From contig CP009416.1 in the NCBI GenBank assembly GCA_000818095.1, positions 1,658,501-1,722,500 on the forward strand: a stretch of DNA of 64,000 nt, in the 5' to 3' direction. Shown here piece by piece: positions 10,084-20,070 of the stretch. Position numbers and translations under genes: made by a program. Source of the DNA: Jeotgalibacillus malaysiensis. Its GTDB lineage: Bacteria > Bacillota > Bacilli > Bacillales > Jeotgalibacillaceae. Below the pieces are notes generated by a model. It had not been told where the DNA came from, made no database searches, and saw only the letters and a program-made list of their open reading frames with translations. Every line of letters begins with the position of its first letter. Position 1 is the first letter of the stretch.

Positions 10084-10470
10084 ATGGGCAGTGATATTAG
10101 ACGCAGCATGCCGCTTTTTCCGATAGGGACAGTCATGCAGCTGGCCGATTTAACCGCCCGTCAGATTCGCTATTATGAAGAGCATGGATTAGTGACTCCG
10201 GCTAGAACGGAAGGTAACCGCCGTCTCTTTTCATTAAACGATATTGATAAGCTGCTTGAGATTAAAGATTTACTGGAGCAAGGCGTCAATATGGCTGGAA
10301 TCAAGCGGATCCTGGGGGATGGCATAGAAGCCGAATCAGATCGACCTGCTAAAAAGCCGGACTTATCAGAGAGTGATTTAAAAAAACTCTTAAAACAAGA
10401 AATGATGGGAAATGGCAAGTACAGCAAAAACAGTTTGCGAGCGGGAGACCTTTCTAGGTTCTTTCGTTAA
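10084..10470 (+). CDS. glnR: Glutamine synthetase repressor GlnR
   Basis: MerR-type repressor of nitrogen genes. The N-terminal winged helix has the stretch [16 protein letters not shown] and [18 protein letters not shown]. The C-terminal tail ends in GDLSRFFR, which resembles the segment that senses feedback-inhibited glutamine synthetase in B. subtilis. Two adjacent ATG codons exist (10081, 10084); the second has 7-base spacing from AAGGGG and is preferred. It is followed by glnA after 32 bases and is autoregulated by the two GlnR boxes upstream. Confidence 0.95.
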   Translation: MGSDIRRSMPLFPIGTVMQLADLTARQIRYYEEHGLVTPARTEGNRRLFSLNDIDKLLEIKDLLEQGVNMAGIKRILGDGIEAESDRPAKKPDLSESDLKKLLKQEMMGNGKYSKNSLRAGDLSRFFR

Positions 10471-10502
10471 AAAAATTACATAAAAAACAGGAGGAATTAC
10501 AA

Positions 10503-11837
10503 ATGAGTACGTATTCAAGAGAAGACATTATGAAAATGGCTAAGGAACAAAACGTAAACTTTATCAGACTTCAATTCACTGATATCCTTGGTACAATCAA
10601 AAACGTTGAAATTCCTGTAAGTCAGTTAGAAAAAGCACTTGATAATAAAATGATGTTTGACGGATCTTCAATCGAGGGATTTGTACGTATTGAAGAATCA
10701 GATATGTATCTGTTCCCGGATCTTGATTCTTGGGTAGTATTCCCTTGGACTGCTGGAGATGGAAAAGTTGCACGATTAATCTGCGATATTTACAATCCAG
10801 ATGGCACTCCGTTCTCAGGAGACCCGCGTAACAACCTGAAGCGCGTACTTGAAGAAATGGAAGAGTTAGGATTCACTGATTTTAACCTCGGACCTGAGCC
10901 GGAATTTTTCCTGTTCAAGCTTGATGTGAACGGCGAGCCAACACTTGAATTAAACGATAAGGGTGGATATTTTGACCTTGCTCCAACGGATCTTGGTGAA
11001 AACTGCCGCCGTGATATCGTAATTGAGCTTGAAAAAATGGGCTTTGAAATTGAAGCATCTCACCACGAAGTTGCACCAGGTCAGCACGAGATCGATTTCA
11101 AATACGCTGATGCTGTATCAGCTTGTGATGACATCCAGACGTTTAAGCTTGTAGTTAAGACTATTGCAAGAAAGCACGGATTACACGCTACATTTATGCC
11201 TAAGCCATTATTTGGTGTGAACGGTTCTGGTATGCACTTTAACATGTCTCTATTCAAAGATGGTAAGAACTCATTCTTTGATGAAAATGCTGATGAGCAG
11301 CTGAGTGAGACAATGAAGCAATTCATGGCTGGTGTGCTTAAGCACGCTTCAGGATTTACAGCTGTTACAAATCCAACTGTAAACTCTTACAAGCGTCTTG
11401 TGCCGGGTTATGAAGCTCCTTGTTATATTGCCTGGTCTGCAAGAAACCGTAGTCCACTTGTAAGAATTCCGGCTTCGCGCGGAATGAGTACACGTGTAGA
11501 GGTCCGCTCGGTAGATCCTTCTGCAAACCCATACCTTGCAATGGCAGTTATGCTTAAGGCGGGTCTTGATGGTATTAAAAATGGTCTGACTCCACCTGAG
11601 TCTATTGACAGAAATATCTATGTAATGGATAAAGAAGAGCGTGAGGCAGCAGGAATAAAGGATCTTCCTGGTACGCTATTTGCGGCACTTGAAGAGCTGA
11701 AAAATGACCAGGTAATTATTGATGGCCTTGGCGAACATATTTTTGAGCACTTTGTTGAAGCGAAAGAAATCGAGTGGGATATGTTCCGCACACAGGTTCA
11801 CCCATGGGAAAGAGAGCAATATCTCGAAATGTATTAA
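10503..11837 (+). CDS. glnA: Glutamine synthetase, type I
   Basis: Makes glutamine from glutamate, ammonia and ATP as a dodecamer. The 444-residue length marks the short Gram-positive GSI-alpha form. Active-site blocks are visible: FDGSSIEGF near residue 52, GPEPEFFLF near 131, [15 protein letters not shown] near 188, [10 protein letters not shown] near 240 and the [11 protein letters not shown] block near 318. The feedback-inhibited enzyme also acts as the signal to GlnR and TnrA (known for B. subtilis). The ATG has GGAGG upstream. A strong palindromic terminator follows at once. Confidence 0.98.
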   Translation: MSTYSREDIMKMAKEQNVNFIRLQFTDILGTIKNVEIPVSQLEKALDNKMMFDGSSIEGFVRIEESDMYLFPDLDSWVVFPWTAGDGKVARLICDIYNPDGTPFSGDPRNNLKRVLEEMEELGFTDFNLGPEPEFFLFKLDVNGEPTLELNDKGGYFDLAPTDLGENCRRDIVIELEKMGFEIEASHHEVAPGQHEIDFKYADAVSACDDIQTFKLVVKTIARKHGLHATFMPKPLFGVNGSGMHFNMSLFKDGKNSFFDENADEQLSETMKQFMAGVLKHASGFTAVTNPTVNSYKRLVPGYEAPCYIAWSARNRSPLVRIPASRGMSTRVEVRSVDPSANPYLAMAVMLKAGLDGIKNGLTPPESIDRNIYVMDKEEREAAGIKDLPGTLFAALEELKNDQVIIDGLGEHIFEHFVEAKEIEWDMFRTQVHPWEREQYLEMY

Positions 11838-11844
11838 AATTAAG

Positions 11845-11882
11845 AAAATCCGGAAGCGAATATATTCGCTTCCGGATTTTTT
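11845..11882 (+). terminator. Terminator after glnA
   Basis: A 36-base perfect palindrome (11845-11880) has arms AAAATCCGGAAGCGAATA and complement. A-rich and T-rich ends make it able to act in both directions. Confidence 0.92.
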
Positions 11883-11941
11883 ATTCATGTATAGACATTT
11901 AGTGAAATCAGGGTATATTTGATAGTAAGGGGGGTATTGCG

Positions 11942-12823
11942 ATGGCAGACACATACAAAGGATTTAAATCCAAAGATGGCTACAAGCAATATCAGAAAGC
12001 ATATAAAGAAGTCATGGAATTATGGGAAGTTACTTACGAAGAAAAAATAATTAAAACGTCGTTTGGTGATGTATCAGTTTTAGTTTGTGGAGACAAAAAT
12101 AAGGAGCCGGTCGTTTTCTTTCATGCATTTGGTTTTAGTTCAGCTGAATGGTATGCAGTTGCTAAAGAACTTAAACATGACTACAGGTTGTTTTTTGTAG
12201 ATGTTTTAGGTGAATTTAATCATAGTAACACTAAAGAGCACTTAAATGAGCGGGAAGATTATGAAGTGTGGATAACAGAATTACTTGATGAACTGAAAAT
12301 TGCCAGTGTATCGATCGTAGGGCATTCCAACGGCGGCTGGCATGCTCTTAATTACGCAATTTTAAAACCTGACCGTGTAAAAGCATTAATTGTACTTTCA
12401 CCTGCTGCTTCTATTAAAAGAATGAATATTAATTTTTATTTCAGGCTACTATTAACAAACCTTATACCTTCTCAACAGGTCATTGTGAACCAATTCTGCA
12501 GGTGGCTCACAGTCAGGAACCAAAAGGGGCATGAAAAACTGTTTCAGCTGTATTATCTCGGACAGAAATATGTGAGCTGGGAATACGTAATGACTCCGCC
12601 TAAGCTGTTCAGAGAAGAAGAACTTTCAGAATTGCTGATGCCTGTTTATTTAGCAGTTGGTCAGGAAGAAGTAATTTATAACCCTTTTAAAATGATTGAA
12701 AAAGGACAGCAAAAAATTAAAAGCTGTAAGACTCATATATTCGATAAAGGTGGGCACATGCTGCCGATTGAAATTCCGGGGGATGTCGCTGACTATATTA
12801 AAAAAGCACTTGCAGACTTATAA
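11942..12823 (+). CDS. Alpha/beta hydrolase
   Basis: A 293-residue AB-hydrolase. The nucleophile elbow is GHSNGGWH near residue 123, HAFGFSSAEW near residue 60 is the oxyanion region, and DKGGHMLPIE near 277 holds the catalytic histidine. No signal peptide is visible. The overall form resembles the carboxylesterase or C-C hydrolase group often found in Bacillus; the substrate is unknown. It is a single gene between two strong terminators, convergent with lexA. Confidence 0.75.
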   Translation: MADTYKGFKSKDGYKQYQKAYKEVMELWEVTYEEKIIKTSFGDVSVLVCGDKNKEPVVFFHAFGFSSAEWYAVAKELKHDYRLFFVDVLGEFNHSNTKEHLNEREDYEVWITELLDELKIASVSIVGHSNGGWHALNYAILKPDRVKALIVLSPAASIKRMNINFYFRLLLTNLIPSQQVIVNQFCRWLTVRNQKGHEKLFQLYYLGQKYVSWEYVMTPPKLFREEELSELLMPVYLAVGQEEVIYNPFKMIEKGQQKIKSCKTHIFDKGGHMLPIEIPGDVADYIKKALADL

Positions 12824-12840
12824 GGTGACCGCACAACATT

Positions 12841-12886
12841 AAAAAGCTGAACACTTTGAAATTTTAGTCAAAGTGTTCAGCTTTTT
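12841..12886. terminator. Bidirectional terminator between the hydrolase gene and lexA
   Basis: A 19-bp stem (12841-12859 with 12868-12886, arms AAAAAGCTGAACACTTTGA) has A and T runs at its ends and works for both genes. It includes the first bases of the lexA stop codon. Confidence 0.92.
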
Positions 12887-13508
12887 AATGTACCTGTCTG
12901 TATACGCCGACTACTTTTCCGAGTATAGAGACATTATTTAATATAATTGGTGCCATCGAGGAATTCTCAGGCTGCAGTCTTACAAAATCTTTTTCTTTAA
13001 AGAAACGCTTAACTGTTGCTTCATCTTCATCTGTCATTGCTACTACAATATCTCCGTTGTTGGCAGTGTTTTGCTGCTTCACAATCACAAGATCTCCGTC
13101 TAAAATTCCTGCTTCAATCATAGAATCTCCCATGATCTCCAACATGAAAACCGCATCTTCTGAAGAGGCAAGCCTCTCAGGGAGCGGGAAATACTCTTCA
13201 ACGTTTTCAATAGCAGTAATCGGGGAGCCGGCAGTAACTTTACCGACTAAAGGAACGTTAACTACACGCTGAGTTGGAATCTTTTCCTCTTCAAGAGAAA
13301 TCACTTCAATCGCTCTTGGTTTTGTCGGGTCTCTTCTGATTAAGCCTTTACTTTCAAGTCTTGCTAAATGTCCATGGACAGTTGAACTTGAAGCCAGGCC
13401 AACAGCAAGACCGATCTCCCGTACGGAAGGCGGGTATCCTTTGTCCTGAACTTCCCGTTTAATAAAATTCAATATATCAAGCTGACGTTTTGATAACTTT
13501 TTCACCAT
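12885..13508 (-). CDS. lexA: SOS repressor LexA
   Basis: Repressor of the DNA-damage response, inactivated by RecA-stimulated self-cleavage. It has an N-terminal winged helix ([20 protein letters not shown] at about 26-45) and a C-terminal S24 peptidase fold. The cleavage bond Ala93-Gly94 lies in VTAGSPI; the catalytic pair is Ser129 (GDSM) and Lys167 (ATVKRF). Length is 207. It is divergent from yneA, and a LexA box overlaps its own -35. Confidence 0.98.
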   Translation of the reverse strand: MVKKLSKRQLDILNFIKREVQDKGYPPSVREIGLAVGLASSSTVHGHLARLESKGLIRRDPTKPRAIEVISLEEEKIPTQRVVNVPLVGKVTAGSPITAIENVEEYFPLPERLASSEDAVFMLEIMGDSMIEAGILDGDLVIVKQQNTANNGDIVVAMTDEDEATVKRFFKEKDFVRLQPENSSMAPIILNNVSILGKVVGVYRQVH

Positions 13509-13541
13509 GCAGCACCTCTTTTCAGATTAAAACTTTTCTAA

Positions 13542-13570
13542 ATTATAGCATATGAAAAATCGGAATACAA
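13542..13570 (-). promoter_or_regulatory. lexA promoter
   Basis: On the minus strand TTGTAT (13570-13565), a 17-base spacer and TATAAT (13547-13542) with an extended TGC form the promoter. LexA box 1 overlaps the -35. Confidence 0.75.
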
Positions 13571-13581
13571 ACATAAGTTCG
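13568..13581. promoter_or_regulatory. LexA box 1 (lexA autoregulation)
   Basis: CAAACATAAGTTCG matches the Bacillus SOS box CGAAC-N4-GTTCG with one mismatch. It overlaps the lexA -35. Confidence 0.8.
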
Positions 13582-13591
13582 ATTTTTTCTG

Positions 13592-13620
13592 TTGACCAAA
13601 ACAAATGTTCGTATTATACT
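13592..13620 (+). promoter_or_regulatory. yneA operon promoter with LexA box 2 in its spacer
   Basis: TTGACC (13592-13597) and TATACT (13615-13620) are 17 bases apart. LexA box 2, AAAACAAATGTTCG at 13598-13611, fills the spacer, so bound LexA would block RNA polymerase. Confidence 0.8.
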
Positions 13621-13634
13621 CTGATTAACAAAAG

Positions 13635-13648
13635 CGAACACATATTCG
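13635..13648. promoter_or_regulatory. LexA box 3 (yneA start region)
   Basis: CGAACACATATTCG has one mismatch to the palindromic SOS box and lies between the yneA start site and its ribosome site. Confidence 0.8.
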
Positions 13649-13664
13649 ATGGAGGCGATTATTA

Positions 13665-13997
13665 ATGACTGTATTGTGGAGAAAATATTCATTTGTTATT
13701 CTATTCGTTGTAACTGCACTGTTCTTTAGTTTCTTTCTTGTTTTTACTAATACAGCTGAAAGTGATTCAACATATGCAGAAATTACCGTGCAAAACGGAG
13801 ATACGCTATGGGCATATGCTGAAGAATACGCGGCTCATACTTCTATGACACAGGAGAAGTTTATTGAGTGGGTAACCGAGCACAATGAACTAACCTCTCA
13901 CTTAATCGTAGCTGGAGATCAGCTTGAGCTTCCAGTACCAAAAGAGGCATTCAAGTTCAGTGAGGACGCGATTCACCTGGCATCTGACCGGAAATAA
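13665..13997 (+). CDS. yneA: SOS cell-division suppressor YneA
   Basis: A 110-residue protein with one N-terminal transmembrane helix (about residues 9-28) and an extracytoplasmic LysM domain starting ITVQNGDTLWAYAEEY. In B. subtilis YneA halts division while DNA is damaged. Here it follows three LexA boxes and a good GGAGG site. It starts an operon with yneB (spacing 12 bases to the chosen start) and probably ynzC. Confidence 0.9.
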   Translation: MTVLWRKYSFVILFVVTALFFSFFLVFTNTAESDSTYAEITVQNGDTLWAYAEEYAAHTSMTQEKFIEWVTEHNELTSHLIVAGDQLELPVPKEAFKFSEDAIHLASDRK

Positions 13998-14657
<660 letters not shown>

Positions 14658-14730
14658 ACAAATTACTTGTCAAACCTTCACCTTTCTTTTAACATACATA
14701 GAAGCTTACCTGTAAGAAAGGGTGAAGGAT

Positions 14731-14964
14731 ATGTTATCTGAGGACAAGATTAAACGAATTAATGAGTTGTCTAAAAAGTCAAAAGAAGCATCACTGACTA
14801 AGTCAGAAGCCGATGAACAGCAGGCTTTAAGACAGGAATATTTACAGGCTTTCCGAGGATCAATGAAGCAAACGATTGAAAATGTGACAGTGGTTGATCC
14901 TGAAGGGAAGGATGTAACCCCTCAAAAACTGAAAGATGCTAAAAACAGGAATAAAATGAACTGA
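14731..14964 (+). CDS. ynzC: DUF896 family protein YnzC
   Basis: A 77-residue, helical, highly charged cytoplasmic protein. It has the family pattern IKRINELSKKSK, then EQQALRQEYLQAFR, and a C-terminal VDPEGKDVTPQKL. Function is unknown. The ATG at 14731 gives exactly the family length and has GGGTGAAGG upstream. It is likely the last gene of the SOS operon yneA-yneB-ynzC, ended by a strong terminator. Confidence 0.9.
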   Translation: MLSEDKIKRINELSKKSKEASLTKSEADEQQALRQEYLQAFRGSMKQTIENVTVVDPEGKDVTPQKLKDAKNRNKMN

Positions 14965-15008
14965 CTTTTTCCTTATAAAGTATTTGATTGTGAAGAATTT
15001 ATAGTAAA

Positions 15009-15042
15009 AGAAGAGATGTTTGTACATCTCTTCTTTTTTTTT
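15009..15042 (+). terminator. Terminator after ynzC
   Basis: AGAAGAGATGT (15009-15019) pairs with ACATCTCTTCT (15024-15034) and a run of T residues follows. Confidence 0.92.
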
Positions 15043-15081
15043 GTACAATAAGACGTATCACGTGAGTTAGAGAGGATGTAA

Positions 15082-17091
15082 ATGATGTTTAATAAGACAG
15101 ATGATTTAGCAATTAACACAATCAGAACGTTATCAATTGATGCAATTGATAAAGCAAACTCTGGTCACCCGGGACTGCCTATGGGGGCTGCTCCATTTGC
15201 TTATACTTTATGGACTCAATTTATGAACCATAACCCGAAGAATCCGGACTGGTTTGACCGTGATCGTTTTGTACTTTCTGCAGGACACGGTTCAATGCTA
15301 CTTTATAGCCTTCTTCATCTTTCAGGCTATGACCTGTCTCTTGATGAGATCAAGAACTTTAGACAATGGGGATCTAAGACACCGGGACATCCTGAATACA
15401 AACATACTAAAGGCGTTGAGGCAACTACAGGTCCTCTGGGACAGGGGATTGGTATGGCGGTTGGAATGGCAATGGCTGAAAAGCATCTAAGCGCTAAATA
15501 CAACCGAGATAACCACTATGTAGTTGATCATTATACTTATACTTTATGCGGTGATGGTGACCTGATGGAAGGTGTATCTTCTGAGGCTGCATCACTAGCT
15601 GGTCATCTTCAGCTGGATAAGCTGATCGTTTTATATGATTCTAACGATATTTCACTGGATGGAGATCTTGACCGTTCTTTCTCTGAAAGTGTAAAGAAGC
15701 GTTTTGAATCATATAACTGGCAATATATCCGGGTAGATGACGGAAATGATGTAGCGGACGTTGCGGATGCTATTAAAGAAGCAAAAGCTGATACAAGCCG
15801 TCCTACAATGATTGAGATTAAAACAGTTATCGGTTTCGGTTCACCTAACAGAGCCGGTACATCTAAAGCCCATGGTGCGCCACTTGGTGCTGATGAGACT
15901 ACTCTCGCTAAGGAAGCTTACCAGTGGGAAGCAGATGAAGCATTTTATGTACCTGAAGAAGTCTACAAGCGTTTTGAAGAGCTTGTTGTTCAAAATGGAA
16001 GTGCAAAAGAAAAAGAATGGAATGAAAAGTTCCAGGAATATAAAGCTGCTTATCCTGAATTAGCGCAGGAACTTGAAGATGCGATAAATGGTAAGCTTGC
16101 TGACAACTGGGATCAGGACCTGCCTGTATATGAGGAAGGAAAATCTCTTGCAAGCCGTGCTTCTTCTGGAGAAGTGTTAAATGCGATTTCTAAAACTGTT
16201 CCGACTTTATTTGGCGGATCAGCAGACCTTGCAGGATCTAATAATACAATGATGAAAGATGAAGCAGACTTCACACCGGAAACACCAGAGGGTAGAAACA
16301 TCTGGTTCGGTGTACGTGAATTCGCAATGGGTACTGCACTGAATGGAATGGCCCTTCACGGTGGATTGCGCGTGTATGGTGGTACTTTCTTTGTTTTCAG
16401 TGACTATGTCAGACCTGCAATCAGATTATCTGCATTAATGGGTGTGCCGGTTACTTATGTATTCACGCATGACAGTATTGCTGTAGGTGAAGATGGTCCG
16501 ACACATGAGCCTGTTGAACAATTGCCATCATTAAGAGCAATGCCTGGTTTATCTGTCATTCGACCTGCTGACGGCAATGAAGTAGCTGCAGCATGGAAGC
16601 TATCAATGGAAGCGACTGACCACCCGACAACGCTTGTTCTGACTCGTCAGGGATTACCTACACTCCCGGGGACTTCAGAGCATGCTTATGAAGGTGTTAA
16701 GAAGGGTGCTTATGTTGTTTCTCCTTCAGAAAAAGACGTGGCAGATGTTCTGCTTCTTGCAAGCGGTTCTGAAGTAAGTCTTGCTTATGAAGCGCAGCAA
16801 TCTCTTCGTGAGAAGAATATCGATGCTGCAGTCGTTTCTATGCCTTCATGGGATCGTTTTGAAAAGCAGTCAGCGGACTACAAACAGTCTGTACTGCCGA
16901 AAAACGTTAAAAAGCGTTTTGCAATTGAAATGGCATCTCCACTGGGCTGGGAGCGTTATACAGGAGATGAGGGAGATGTTCTTGGTATCGATACGTTTGG
17001 TGCCTCAGCTCCAGGTGGCACGGTACTTGAAGAGTATGGATTCACTTCAGAAAACGTTGTAAAGAGAGTAGAAGCTTTACTAAACGCTTAA
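15082..17091 (+). CDS. tkt: Transketolase
   Basis: Thiamine-diphosphate enzyme of the non-oxidative pentose phosphate pathway. It moves two-carbon units between sugar phosphates. Length 669. The TPP/magnesium motif starts at GDGDLMEG near residue 155, with [15 protein letters not shown] near 67, and the transketolase signature [18 protein letters not shown] near 415. The start has AGAGG upstream; a second ATG follows at once (15085), so the exact start is one codon uncertain. Confidence 0.97.
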   Translation: MMFNKTDDLAINTIRTLSIDAIDKANSGHPGLPMGAAPFAYTLWTQFMNHNPKNPDWFDRDRFVLSAGHGSMLLYSLLHLSGYDLSLDEIKNFRQWGSKTPGHPEYKHTKGVEATTGPLGQGIGMAVGMAMAEKHLSAKYNRDNHYVVDHYTYTLCGDGDLMEGVSSEAASLAGHLQLDKLIVLYDSNDISLDGDLDRSFSESVKKRFESYNWQYIRVDDGNDVADVADAIKEAKADTSRPTMIEIKTVIGFGSPNRAGTSKAHGAPLGADETTLAKEAYQWEADEAFYVPEEVYKRFEELVVQNGSAKEKEWNEKFQEYKAAYPELAQELEDAINGKLADNWDQDLPVYEEGKSLASRASSGEVLNAISKTVPTLFGGSADLAGSNNTMMKDEADFTPETPEGRNIWFGVREFAMGTALNGMALHGGLRVYGGTFFVFSDYVRPAIRLSALMGVPVTYVFTHDSIAVGEDGPTHEPVEQLPSLRAMPGLSVIRPADGNEVAAAWKLSMEATDHPTTLVLTRQGLPTLPGTSEHAYEGVKKGAYVVSPSEKDVADVLLLASGSEVSLAYEAQQSLREKNIDAAVVSMPSWDRFEKQSADYKQSVLPKNVKKRFAIEMASPLGWERYTGDEGDVLGIDTFGASAPGGTVLEEYGFTSENVVKRVEALLNA

Positions 17092-17104
17092 TTAAAATGA
17101 AAAG

Positions 17105-17140
17105 GCTGGTGGGCATAAAAACTGTCCACCAGCTTTATTT
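17105..17140 (+). terminator. Terminator after tkt
   Basis: GCTGGTGGGCA (17105-17115) pairs with TGTCCACCAGC (17123-17133) including one G-U pair, followed by TTTATTT. Confidence 0.85.
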
Positions 17141-17184
17141 GTGAAAAGGGTCATCAGCTGTTAAAATAAATTTAATAGAACTGC

Positions 17185-17213
17185 TCGAATTCTGTAATAA
17201 ATGATTGTATAAT
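17185..17213 (+). promoter_or_regulatory. Candidate promoter of yneF
   Basis: A perfect TATAAT at 17208-17213 has a weak TCGAAT 17 bases upstream (17185-17190). Confidence 0.45.
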
Positions 17214-17268
17214 GTACAGTGTTCTTGTACACTTTTATATGAAAGTAACAAATAGGAGGCAATACGAA

Positions 17269-17490
17269 ATGGAATTATGGCTTGCAATTGTATTAATTGT
17301 TGTAGCTTTGCTGGCCGGAGTCGCACTTGGATTCTTCATCGCACGTAAATATATGATGACTTATCTTAAAAAGAACCCGCCGATCAATGAGCAAATGCTT
17401 CGCATGATGATGATGCAGATGGGAATGAAACCGTCGCAGAAGAAAATCAATCAGATGATGAGTGCTATGAATAAGCAACAGGGTAAATAA
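17269..17490 (+). CDS. yneF: UPF0154 membrane protein YneF
   Basis: A 73-residue protein with one N-terminal transmembrane helix (about residues 2-24) ending in GFFIARKYM, and a methionine-rich cytoplasmic helix [25 protein letters not shown]. Function is unknown. The ATG at 17269 follows AGGAGG; longer in-frame starts add a non-conserved segment. It sits behind tkt as in B. subtilis, but has its own terminator and probably its own promoter. Confidence 0.92.
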   Translation: MELWLAIVLIVVALLAGVALGFFIARKYMMTYLKKNPPINEQMLRMMMMQMGMKPSQKKINQMMSAMNKQQGK

Positions 17491-17499
17491 TAAATTGAC

Positions 17500-17525
17500 A
17501 GGTGCTTCTTTAATAGGAAGCGCCT
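17500..17525 (+). terminator. Terminator after yneF
   Basis: AGGTGCTTC (17500-17508) pairs with GAAGCGCCT (17517-17525) with one G-U pair, followed by TTAATTTT. Confidence 0.7.
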
Positions 17526-17640
17526 TTAATTTTGATTTTTAAAATGAAGCTGAAAACGACTTGTCATAATCAGATATTTTTCCGCCAATACCGATGGATT
17601 GCTCAAAAACTGTGATTTTTAGTCCTTATTCTGACAAAAT

Positions 17641-17673
17641 AAAAAAGACTTCTACTAATAGAAAGTCTTTTTT
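17641..17673 (-). terminator. Terminator of ynzD
   Basis: AAAAAAGACTT and AAGTCTTTTTT (17641-17651 and 17663-17673) form the stem. It reaches into the ynzD stop codon and can act in both directions. The 115 bases between the yneF terminator and this one show no gene. Confidence 0.85.
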
Positions 17674-17863
17674 ATTTTGTCTGCACTTCAAATGCAGCTG
17701 GATTGTAAGTGTGTGTTTTCTCGAATTCATTCAGAAGGTCGTCAAGCTCCTGCGAATACCGGACAGCTGAAGGGGAAGACAATCCTTCTTTTGCAGCAGT
17801 ACGTATTAACACCTGACGCTTGTTTTCAATTGCTTCAAGTAGCTTCTTTTGTTGATCCCCCAT
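17672..17863 (-). CDS. ynzD: Spo0E-family aspartyl-phosphate phosphatase (YnzD-like)
   Basis: A 63-residue all-helical protein with the Spo0E signature SQELDDLLNEF near residues 37-47. Family members dephosphorylate Spo0A~P and so delay sporulation. B. subtilis has YnzD at the same place between yneF and ccdA. The ATG at 17863 has AAAGGGT upstream on the minus strand. Together with spoVK it suggests a lineage with phosphorelay-controlled sporulation. Confidence 0.85.
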   Translation of the reverse strand: MGDQQKKLLEAIENKRQVLIRTAAKEGLSSPSAVRYSQELDDLLNEFEKTHTYNPAAFEVQTK

Positions 17864-18123
17864 TCAAAGTCTACCCTTTCATCAGGATCCTTCATAACAG
17901 GAACCTATACATTATTTGTCATTCGTTTAACTTAGGGTCTAGTATACAGAAAAAACGGTAAATTGAAAAGAAATTAATCCCTAATCCCATTAAATTTACA
18001 AGTTTATTTGTGACAAAACTATAACTTCTTAAAAAATGTTTGCTACATATTATATTCAAGTCAATGAGAACTGCAGCCAGATTTGCTAAAATGAAGCTAG
18101 TGAATACGGATCGGAGTGTTTTG

Positions 18124-18831
18124 ATGGACGATTTAAATATTTTGTGGGCGTTTGGGGCAGGCTTTTTAAGCTTTATTTCCCCTTGTGTATTACCGCTATA
18201 TCCAGCTTTTCTCTCATATATTACCGGAATGTCAGTAGATGACTTATCTAAAGGAAAAGGAATGAGGCAGAAATCAAGTCTTCTGCACACGTTATTTTTC
18301 CTTCTTGGCTTTTTATTAGTGTTTATTGGACTGGCGTTTACTTCCACGTGGGTATCCGGTGTATTTATTCAATATCAGGATATGATCAGACAGATTGGTT
18401 CAATTTTAATAGTTATTTTCGGCTTGGTAATCGTTGGACTGTTTTCTCCGGAGTTTATGATGAAGGAGAGAAGAGTGAGTTTTAAATCAAGACCTTCAGG
18501 TTATCTTGGTTCTCTTTTAATCGGGCTGGCATTCGCTGCAGGCTGGACGCCATGTATGGGACCAATCTTAGGAGCTGTGTTTACACTTTCTGCGTCTAAT
18601 CCAGGTTCTGGCTTTCCATATATGATGGCATACTTCCTTGGGTTCGCGCTACCATTTTTTATTCTTTCTTTTTTCCTTGGCAAAATTAGCTGGATTAGAA
18701 AGAAGAGCCACGTGATCATGAAAGCAGGCGGATGGATCATGATTGGTATGGGTGTAATTTTATTCTTTGATGGGCTGACATGGATTATAGAACTAATGCT
18801 GCCAATCTTCGGAGATTTTACAGGCTTTTAA
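18124..18831 (+). CDS. ccdA: Cytochrome c biogenesis thiol transporter CcdA
   Basis: Integral membrane protein of about 235 residues and six helices. It carries reducing power across the membrane for haem attachment to cytochrome c and for spore cortex synthesis. The two conserved cysteines are in [14 protein letters not shown] (residue about 17) and GWTPCMGPI (near residue 143). The ATG at 18124 follows GGAGTG with 8-base spacing and gives the usual length; an in-frame extension upstream is not conserved. The ccdC partner lies two genes downstream, as in Bacillus. Confidence 0.95.
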   Translation: MDDLNILWAFGAGFLSFISPCVLPLYPAFLSYITGMSVDDLSKGKGMRQKSSLLHTLFFLLGFLLVFIGLAFTSTWVSGVFIQYQDMIRQIGSILIVIFGLVIVGLFSPEFMMKERRVSFKSRPSGYLGSLLIGLAFAAGWTPCMGPILGAVFTLSASNPGSGFPYMMAYFLGFALPFFILSFFLGKISWIRKKSHVIMKAGGWIMIGMGVILFFDGLTWIIELMLPIFGDFTGF

Positions 18832-18899
18832 CTTTTAGCTGTTGATTAGCAGCTATAATTATTTCCGCTAAAATGTATCGTTAATAAACATGGATGATT

Positions 18900-18927
18900 G
18901 ACCGGGACTCAAATCTCGGTCTTTTTT
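18900..18927 (+). terminator. Terminator after ccdA
   Basis: GACCGGGA (18900-18907) pairs with TCTCGGTC (18914-18921), followed by six T residues. Confidence 0.85.
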
Positions 18928-19041
18928 ATATGATCGTCAATTATGTTCAGCTTTGTTATAACGAGCCACGATAACTTTTACTAAAAGAGCAGCTCTCCAT
19001 TTATTAGCATAAAAATATTTAAATAAAAAATTACAGGACTA

Positions 19042-19070
19042 TTGAAGTGTTTTTGCTTTAATTGTATAGT
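19042..19070 (+). promoter_or_regulatory. Promoter of yneI
   Basis: TTGAAG (19042-19047) and TATAGT (19065-19070) are 17 bases apart. The -10 lies inside the left arm of the large palindrome. Confidence 0.65.
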
Positions 19071-19091
19071 TAATATTAACTATACAATTAA
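19058..19091. repeat. 34-bp perfect palindrome over the yneI -10 and start site
   Basis: Seventeen bases (TTAATTGTATAGTTAAT) are followed at once by their exact reverse complement. It covers the -10, the predicted start near 19077 and reaches the ribosome site at 19091. Because transcription would begin near its centre, the mRNA would contain only half, so a DNA-level operator is more likely than an RNA hairpin. Confidence 0.8.
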
Positions 19092-19102
19092 GGGTGATTA
19101 TG

Positions 19103-19465
19103 ATGACAAAAGTTCTCGTTGTAGATGATGCTAAATTTATGAGGATGACATTGAGAAATGTATTGGAAAACTCTTCATTCCAAGTAGTAGGAGAGGCTGA
19201 AAACGGCGAGGAAGCCATTGAAAAGTATAAAGCACTTAATCCGGATCTTGTTACAATGGATATCACAATGCCTGTGTTAGACGGTATCGCTGCTGCAAAA
19301 AGAATTCTGAAGGAAGATCCTAAAGCAAATATCATCATGTGCTCTGCCATGGGACAGCAAAAGATGGTGATCGAGGCAATTGAAGCTGGCGCAAAAGATT
19401 TCATTGTAAAGCCGTTTGATGGGACGAGAGTGGTCGAGTCATTAAGCAGAGTCATTAGCAGATAA
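19103..19465 (+). CDS. yneI: CheY-like single-domain response regulator YneI
   Basis: A 120-residue receiver domain without an output domain. Acidic residues are in VVDDA (8-9), the phosphoacceptor is Asp53 in VTMDITMP, and the switch lysine is in FIVKPFDG near residue 106. B. subtilis has yneI at the same place between ccdA and ccdC; its partner kinase is unknown. Three starts are close together; the ATG at 19103 has 8-base spacing from AAGGG and gives MTKVLVVDDA, like its relatives. Confidence 0.9.
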   Translation: MTKVLVVDDAKFMRMTLRNVLENSSFQVVGEAENGEEAIEKYKALNPDLVTMDITMPVLDGIAAAKRILKEDPKANIIMCSAMGQQKMVIEAIEAGAKDFIVKPFDGTRVVESLSRVISR

Positions 19466-19550
19466 GCATAAGACGCCTTTTACAAACTGTTAAATCTCTA
19501 TTATACTTAACTGAGGTTTTACATACGTAAGAAATTAAGGATGGATGCTA

Positions 19551-20033
19551 ATGCTTGTTTATCTTTCAACAATTGCCGCTGTTGTTATGGGAACGGCTGT
19601 ATTTATAATCAGGTTAAAGGCTGCTAAGAAGCCGGTAACAGCTAAAAAAATCTTTTTACCCCCAATCTTTATGAGTACCGGTGCTTTAATGTTTATCTTC
19701 CCTTATTTCAGGGTGACGCCACTTGAAGCGCTTGAAGCACTGGTGGTAGGGGCCCTCTTTTCAATCGTTTTGATTAAAACATCAAAATTCGAACAGAAAG
19801 CAGACGGGATTTACCTTAAAGCTTCAAAAGCTTTTCCTTTTATCCTGGTCGGACTGCTTGTGATCAGAATTATTATGAAGCTTGCCTTGAGCACAACAAT
19901 TGAACTTGGTACATTGAGCGGAATGTTCTGGATATTAGCTTTTGGCATGATTGTACCCTGGAGAAGTGCGATGCTTGTTCAATTTAAAAAGATGGAAAAA
20001 GATACGAACGCTCAGCCTGCTCAGATGGCTTAA
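19551..20033 (+). CDS. ccdC: Membrane protein CcdC (YneJ)
   Basis: About 160 residues with four or five transmembrane helices. It has the conserved RLKAAKKPVTAKKIFLPP and FMSTGALMF segments near residues 20-50. It is associated with CcdA in cytochrome c maturation, though it is reported as non-essential for it. The ATG at 19551 has AAGGATGG 6 bases upstream; an ATG at 19545 is almost on that site. The terminator follows directly. Confidence 0.9.
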   Translation: MLVYLSTIAAVVMGTAVFIIRLKAAKKPVTAKKIFLPPIFMSTGALMFIFPYFRVTPLEALEALVVGALFSIVLIKTSKFEQKADGIYLKASKAFPFILVGLLVIRIIMKLALSTTIELGTLSGMFWILAFGMIVPWRSAMLVQFKKMEKDTNAQPAQMA

Positions 20034-20038
20034 ACGTA

Positions 20039-20070
20039 AAAAAACATCACATTTTATTGTGATGTTTTTT
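20039..20070. terminator. Bidirectional terminator between ccdC and yneK
   Basis: AAAAAACATCACA (20039-20051) pairs with TGTGATGTTTTTT (20058-20070). It serves both convergent genes and touches the yneK stop codon. Confidence 0.92.

Noticed and set aside
11911-11916. GGGTAT before the hydrolase gene as a sigma-B promoter
   Set aside because: No GTTTAA-like element lies at the required distance.
17919-18347. Open minus-strand frame of 142 codons across the start of ccdA
   Set aside because: It runs antisense to ccdA, has no ribosome site and has no protein-like pattern; ccdA on the plus strand is certain.
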